From Candidatus Binataceae bacterium (GTDB lineage: Bacteria; Desulfobacterota; Binatia; Binatales; Binataceae): 9,302 nt of DNA. Numbering within the stretch: the stretch's first letter is position 1; each line of letters begins with the position of its first letter. The stretch lies in the NCBI GenBank assembly GCA_030042765.1, contig JASHZA010000355.1, positions 1 to 9,302 of the forward strand, written 5' to 3'. The notes beneath the pieces were generated by a model. The model did no database searches, was not told the DNA's origin, and was given only the letters and a program-made list of their open reading frames with translations. Below, piece after piece: positions 6,019 through 9,302 of the stretch. The position numbers were made by a program, and so were the translations under genes.

Positions 6019-9000
6019 TCAGGCGCCGGGCAATGTAATCGCCTCAATTTCCGCGTCGCGCTGATGCTTGCCTTTCACGTGGCGGCTGAAGATGGAATAG
6101 ACGGCAGGGACCACGAACAACGTCATCAGGGTGGCGACCAGCAGGCCGCCGATCACGGCACGGCCGAGCGGGGCGTTCTGCTCACCGCCCTCGCCAAACG
6201 CCAACGCCATCGGCAGCATACCGAGGATCATCGCGAGCGCCGTCATCACCACCGGCCGCAAGCGCGTGCGCGCGGCCTCGATCGCGGCGGTGGTGGCGCT
6301 GTAACCTTGCTCGCGCAACTCGTTGGCGAAAATTATCACGAGGTTGCCGTTGGCCACTCCGACCCCGACCGCCATGATTGCGCCCATCAGCGACTCGACA
6401 TTAACCGTCGTACCGGTCAATGACAGCATCCAAAGCACCCCTGCGAGCGCCCCTGGCACCGCCATCATGATAATCAGCGGCTCCATCCAGGACTGGAAGT
6501 TGGCAACCATCAGTAGATAGACCAGGATGATCGCGAGCACGATTCCAAGTTCCAGTGCGGAAAACGACTCGTCCATCGCCTGGCTCTGGCCGCGGATATT
6601 GATGCGCATCCCGGGCGGCAATTGACCGAGGCCATCGATAGCTTTCTGCACGGCTGCCGACGCACTGCCCAGATCGCGCCCGTTGACTCCCGTGTTCACA
6701 TCGATCACGCGCTGGACGTTGTAATGATTGACCTCGGCCGGCTCAACTTCCTGTGTGATGGTGGCCAGGTTGGAAAGCAATTGCGGCGATATTGCCGTTC
6801 CGTCCGCGCCAGATGGAGTAAGCGGTGTGCTGCCAAGCGCCTGCACCGTGCTGAGCATGTGCTGCGGGACCTGTTCGAGCACGCTGTAATTGACGCCGTT
6901 TTTGGGATCCAGAAAATAGCTTGGAAGCAGCAACTGGTTGGTGGACAGTGCGGTCAGCAGTGAAGACGCAATCGATCGCTGATTCACTCCCAGTTGAAGC
7001 GCCTTGAGCCGATCGACGTTGACCCGAAACGCCGGGTAGTCGAGGATTTGCGCGATGCGCACGTCGACCAGGCCCGGAATCCCATGCATCGCGGCCTGTA
7101 GACGCCGGGCGACGTCGTAGTCGGCATTAAGGTTCATGCCGGAAATCTGCGCGTCGATCGGAGCAGACAGTCCGAAATTCAGCACCTGGCTGACGATATC
7201 GGCGGCCTGGAAGTAGACTTGCACTTCGGGAAACTTCTCGGCGATCATCCGCCGGATCGCTTGCTGATATGCCGCCGTCGGATGATGTTTCGGTTTAAGC
7301 GCAATCAACACGTCAGCGTCCTGCGGCCCCACGCTGTCGGTCTGGTAGAAGGCCAGCACATAAGCGAAGGTCGGCAGTCCGATGTTGTCGCTGATCTGGT
7401 CCAGTTCGCCGGACGGGATAAGCCCGCGCACGTTGCGCTCGATATTGTCGACGATTCGCTCGGTCTCTTCGACCCGCGTCCCCGACGGCGCCCTCACATG
7501 CATCTTCATCATGCCGGCATCCACGGTGGGGAAGAAATCCTCGCCGACAACCGGCAACAGGAATAGCGACGAGCCGACAAGAACCGCGACACAGGCTAGC
7601 GAAAAAGTGCGCCGGGCGATGAATTTGCCGAGCAGTTCGCGGTAACCATCTTTGAAGCGCTCGAAGCCGCGGTCGAAACCCTGCGCGAAGTGCGCCCATC
7701 GCCCGTTGCCGGCGTGTTCGGTGTGTTCCTCCGGCATCAGATAACGCGCCATCGCCGGCACCAGCGTGCGCGACAGCAGGTAAGACGTCAGCATCGAGTA
7801 CACCACCGCCAGCGCCAGCGGTGTGAACAGGAAGCGAGCGACACCGTAGAGCAGCACCACCGGAAAGAATACGATGCAGATCGCGAGCGTACCGATGAAT
7901 GCCGGCGCCGCGATCTCCGCCGATCCATCGAGGATCGCCAGCAACAGCGGCTTGTGCATCGCGTGATGGCGATGGATGTTCTCGATCGCCACCGTGGCGT
8001 CATCCACCAGCATTCCCACTGCCAGCGCGAGTCCGCCCAGAGTCATTATGTTGATCGACTGGCCCGAAAGCTTGAGTCCGATTACCGCGGTCAGGATCGA
8101 AAGCGGAATCGAAAGGATAACGATCAGCATGCTGCGTGCCGATCCCAGGAAAACCAGCACCATCACGGCAACCAACCCCGCGGCAATCACGGCTTCGCGC
8201 ACGACGCCCCAAAGGGCACCGCGAACGAAAACCGACTGATCGAAGGCGAGCTTGAGCTTCATCCCCTTCGGCGCGGTTTCTTCGATCAGCGGAATCATTC
8301 CACGGACCTGGTCAATGACGCTCAGTGTCGAGGCCGCCGCGTGTTTGAAGACCGGAATATAAGTCGCGCGCTTCCCGTCCACACGCACGATATTGGTCTG
8401 CACCGTATGGGTGTCGGTGGTCGGCGCTACTTCGCCCAGAAAAATCGGTGAGCCGTTGACCACTTTGACCGGCAGTTGGTCGAACTTGGCAACCTGATTG
8501 GGACTTCCGTTCATTTCGACCCGATATTCGCGATTGCCAATTTTTACCGAGCCCGCCGGGATTATGACGTTGGTGGCGTTGAGTGCGTTGCTTACGTCCT
8601 CGGCCGAAAGCCCGTTCGCATACATCTGCGTCGGGTTCAGGTTGACCATCACCGCCCGGTTCCGGCCTCCGAAGGGCGACGGCACCGAAAGACCCTCGAT
8701 GCTGTACAGCCTTACGCGGATGAAGTTGAGCCCGTAATCAAACAGCTCCTGCTCCGAAAGCGTCTCGCTCGAAACGTTGAGTTGCGCCACCGGCACATTG
8801 GCGGCGTTGTAATCGACGATGTTGGGGGTGGTGATGCCCGGCGGGAAGATCGCCAGCAACGATTGTTGCTGCGCTGCCAGTTGAGCGATGCCGCTCGCGA
8901 CCGTGGTCCCCGGATGGAAATAAACCTTGATGATCCCGCCTCCGGCGATCGACTCCGACTCCATGTGCTCGATGTCATTGACAACGCTGGCCGACGCGCG

Positions 9001-9204
9001 TTCGCAGATAATCACCACTCGGCGTTCCATCTCGATCGCCGACAGTCCGGGGTAGTTCCAGACCATAATCACCACCGGCAGGTCGATCGCGGGGAAGATA
9101 TCGGCATTCATTCGCGTGAACGCGAGCGCTCCCAGCACCAGCATCAGGAGCGTCATCACCGCGACGGAGAGCGGACGGCGCAGCGCAAAAGCAACTATCC
9201 ACAT
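6019..9204 (-). CDS. RND efflux permease (HAE1/AcrB-like inner-membrane pump)
   Basis: The 1061-residue product has full RND length and the usual duplicated plan: TM1 about 10-29, a large periplasmic loop (30-332), TM2-6 about 335-482, a cytoplasmic linker (485-530), TM7 about 533-553, a second periplasmic loop (554-883) and TM8-12 about 884-1037. TM4 carries LAVGMLVDDATVAIENI (394-410), where Asp401 and Asp402 match the proton-relay pair of AcrB. In TM10 the segment GVGVANGNLVIIFANELR (947-964) has Ala951 where AcrB has its relay Lys940. NADIFPAIDLPVV near the N-terminus is typical of the superfamily. ATG 9204 is the only reasonable start: an in-frame TAA lies 12 nt upstream, and MWIVAFALRRPL is a standard RND beginning. 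I see no good ribosome binding site. Gene order is permease then adaptor, and no outer-membrane channel gene follows. Substrate is unknown; multidrug or hydrophobic-compound export is the family default. The gene looks intact. Confidence 0.95.
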   Translation of the reverse strand: MWIVAFALRRPLSVAVMTLLMLVLGALAFTRMNADIFPAIDLPVVIMVWNYPGLSAIEMERRVVIICERASASVVNDIEHMESESIAGGGIIKVYFHPGTTVASGIAQLAAQQQSLLAIFPPGITTPNIVDYNAANVPVAQLNVSSETLSEQELFDYGLNFIRVRLYSIEGLSVPSPFGGRNRAVMVNLNPTQMYANGLSAEDVSNALNATNVIIPAGSVKIGNREYRVEMNGSPNQVAKFDQLPVKVVNGSPIFLGEVAPTTDTHTVQTNIVRVDGKRATYIPVFKHAAASTLSVIDQVRGMIPLIEETAPKGMKLKLAFDQSVFVRGALWGVVREAVIAAGLVAVMVLVFLGSARSMLIVILSIPLSILTAVIGLKLSGQSINIMTLGGLALAVGMLVDDATVAIENIHRHHAMHKPLLLAILDGSAEIAAPAFIGTLAICIVFFPVVLLYGVARFLFTPLALAVVYSMLTSYLLSRTLVPAMARYLMPEEHTEHAGNGRWAHFAQGFDRGFERFKDGYRELLGKFIARRTFSLACVAVLVGSSLFLLPVVGEDFFPTVDAGMMKMHVRAPSGTRVEETERIVDNIERNVRGLIPSGELDQISDNIGLPTFAYVLAFYQTDSVGPQDADVLIALKPKHHPTAAYQQAIRRMIAEKFPEVQVYFQAADIVSQVLNFGLSAPIDAQISGMNLNADYDVARRLQAAMHGIPGLVDVRIAQILDYPAFRVNVDRLKALQLGVNQRSIASSLLTALSTNQLLLPSYFLDPKNGVNYSVLEQVPQHMLSTVQALGSTPLTPSGADGTAISPQLLSNLATITQEVEPAEVNHYNVQRVIDVNTGVNGRDLGSASAAVQKAIDGLGQLPPGMRINIRGQSQAMDESFSALELGIVLAIILVYLLMVANFQSWMEPLIIMMAVPGALAGVLWMLSLTGTTVNVESLMGAIMAVGVGVANGNLVIIFANELREQGYSATTAAIEAARTRLRPVVMTALAMILGMLPMALAFGEGGEQNAPLGRAVIGGLLVATLMTLFVVPAVYSIFSRHVKGKHQRDAEIEAITLPGA

Positions 9205-9227
9205 AAGCCAAGATTACTGCGGCGCAT
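9195..9227 (-). other. Possible 10-codon upstream ORF overlapping the RND start
   Basis: On the minus strand ATG 9227 opens a frame MRRSNLGLCG that stops at TAG 9197-9195, overlapping the first 10 nt of the permease gene in another frame. A ribosome ending here could restart at ATG 9204, which itself lacks a Shine-Dalgarno sequence. Only AGAG precedes the small ATG, and an ORF this short is easily open by chance. Confidence 0.2.
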
Positions 9228-9302
9228 CTCTATGAGTGACGCTTGAGGGCGAGACCAAACTCTCGACATACCGCATCAGCCGGCAGTTCCTTCCATTCGC
9301 AG
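9205..9302. other. Unresolved right edge upstream of the RND operon
   Basis: This 98-nt edge should hold the start of the efflux transcript or the end of an upstream gene. Two minus-strand frames run in from beyond the edge. One (9301-9230) gives CEWKELPADAVCREFGLALK and three more residues before TAG. The other gives ANGRNCRLMRYVESLVSPSS and eight more residues, stopping at TAA 9216-9214. On the plus strand GTG 9236 opens VTLEGETKLSTYRISRQFLP and continues off the edge, without a ribosome binding site. I cannot tell which, if any, is real, and I see no convincing promoter. Confidence 0.3.

Noticed and set aside
7690..9246. Long plus-strand open frames (253 and 256 codons) opposite the RND permease
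   Set aside because: They are antisense to a full-length, unmistakable RND gene, are extremely rich in Arg, His, Gln and Asp, and have no family-like motifs. Such frames are expected opposite GC-rich coding DNA.

Overview
The window is a GC-rich bacterial chromosomal segment from a Gram-negative organism, since it encodes a complete RND inner-membrane pump with its periplasmic adaptor. The secreted beta-propeller at 2416-4041 belongs to a family I associate mainly with soil Acidobacteriota and similar soil lineages such as Binatota-like bacteria. That is the best phylogenetic hint here, but it is an inference and the phylum is not fixed by the sequence.

Layout from left to right: (1) 3-131, plus strand, the last 42 codons of a gene that begins before the window, followed by a gene-free stretch to 318. 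(2) 319-1992, minus strand, a complete dihydroxy-acid dehydratase (ilvD) with a good Shine-Dalgarno sequence and a terminator-like hairpin in its leader. (3) 1993-2415, a divergent intergenic region holding the control signals of ilvD and of the next gene, plus a degenerate open frame. (4) 2416-4041, plus strand, a secreted beta-propeller of the type often auto-labelled 'pyrrolo-quinoline quinone protein'. (5) 4156-4836, plus strand, a small membrane protein with a bacterial PH-like domain. (6) 4859-9204, minus strand, a two-gene operon: the RND permease (6019-9204) is transcribed first and the membrane-fusion adaptor (4859-5998) second, 20 nt apart. (7) 9205-9302, a short unresolved edge that may hold the 3' end of another gene.

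Functional reading: the permease and adaptor would form two of the three parts of a tripartite efflux pump. No TolC-like outer-membrane channel is present, and the next gene downstream is convergent, so the channel must be upstream of the window or elsewhere in the genome. IlvD works in valine, isoleucine and pantothenate precursor synthesis and stands alone here. The propeller and the PH-domain protein share a strand but are separated by 114 nt with promoter-like sequence, so they are probably not one operon.

I found no mobile element, CRISPR array, tRNA, rRNA or phage gene, and no convincing new multi-gene system. The points most worth a second look are the possible attenuator in front of ilvD, the propeller that contains no cysteine, the loss of the transmembrane lysine of the proton relay in the RND pump, and a small ORF overlapping the RND start codon.
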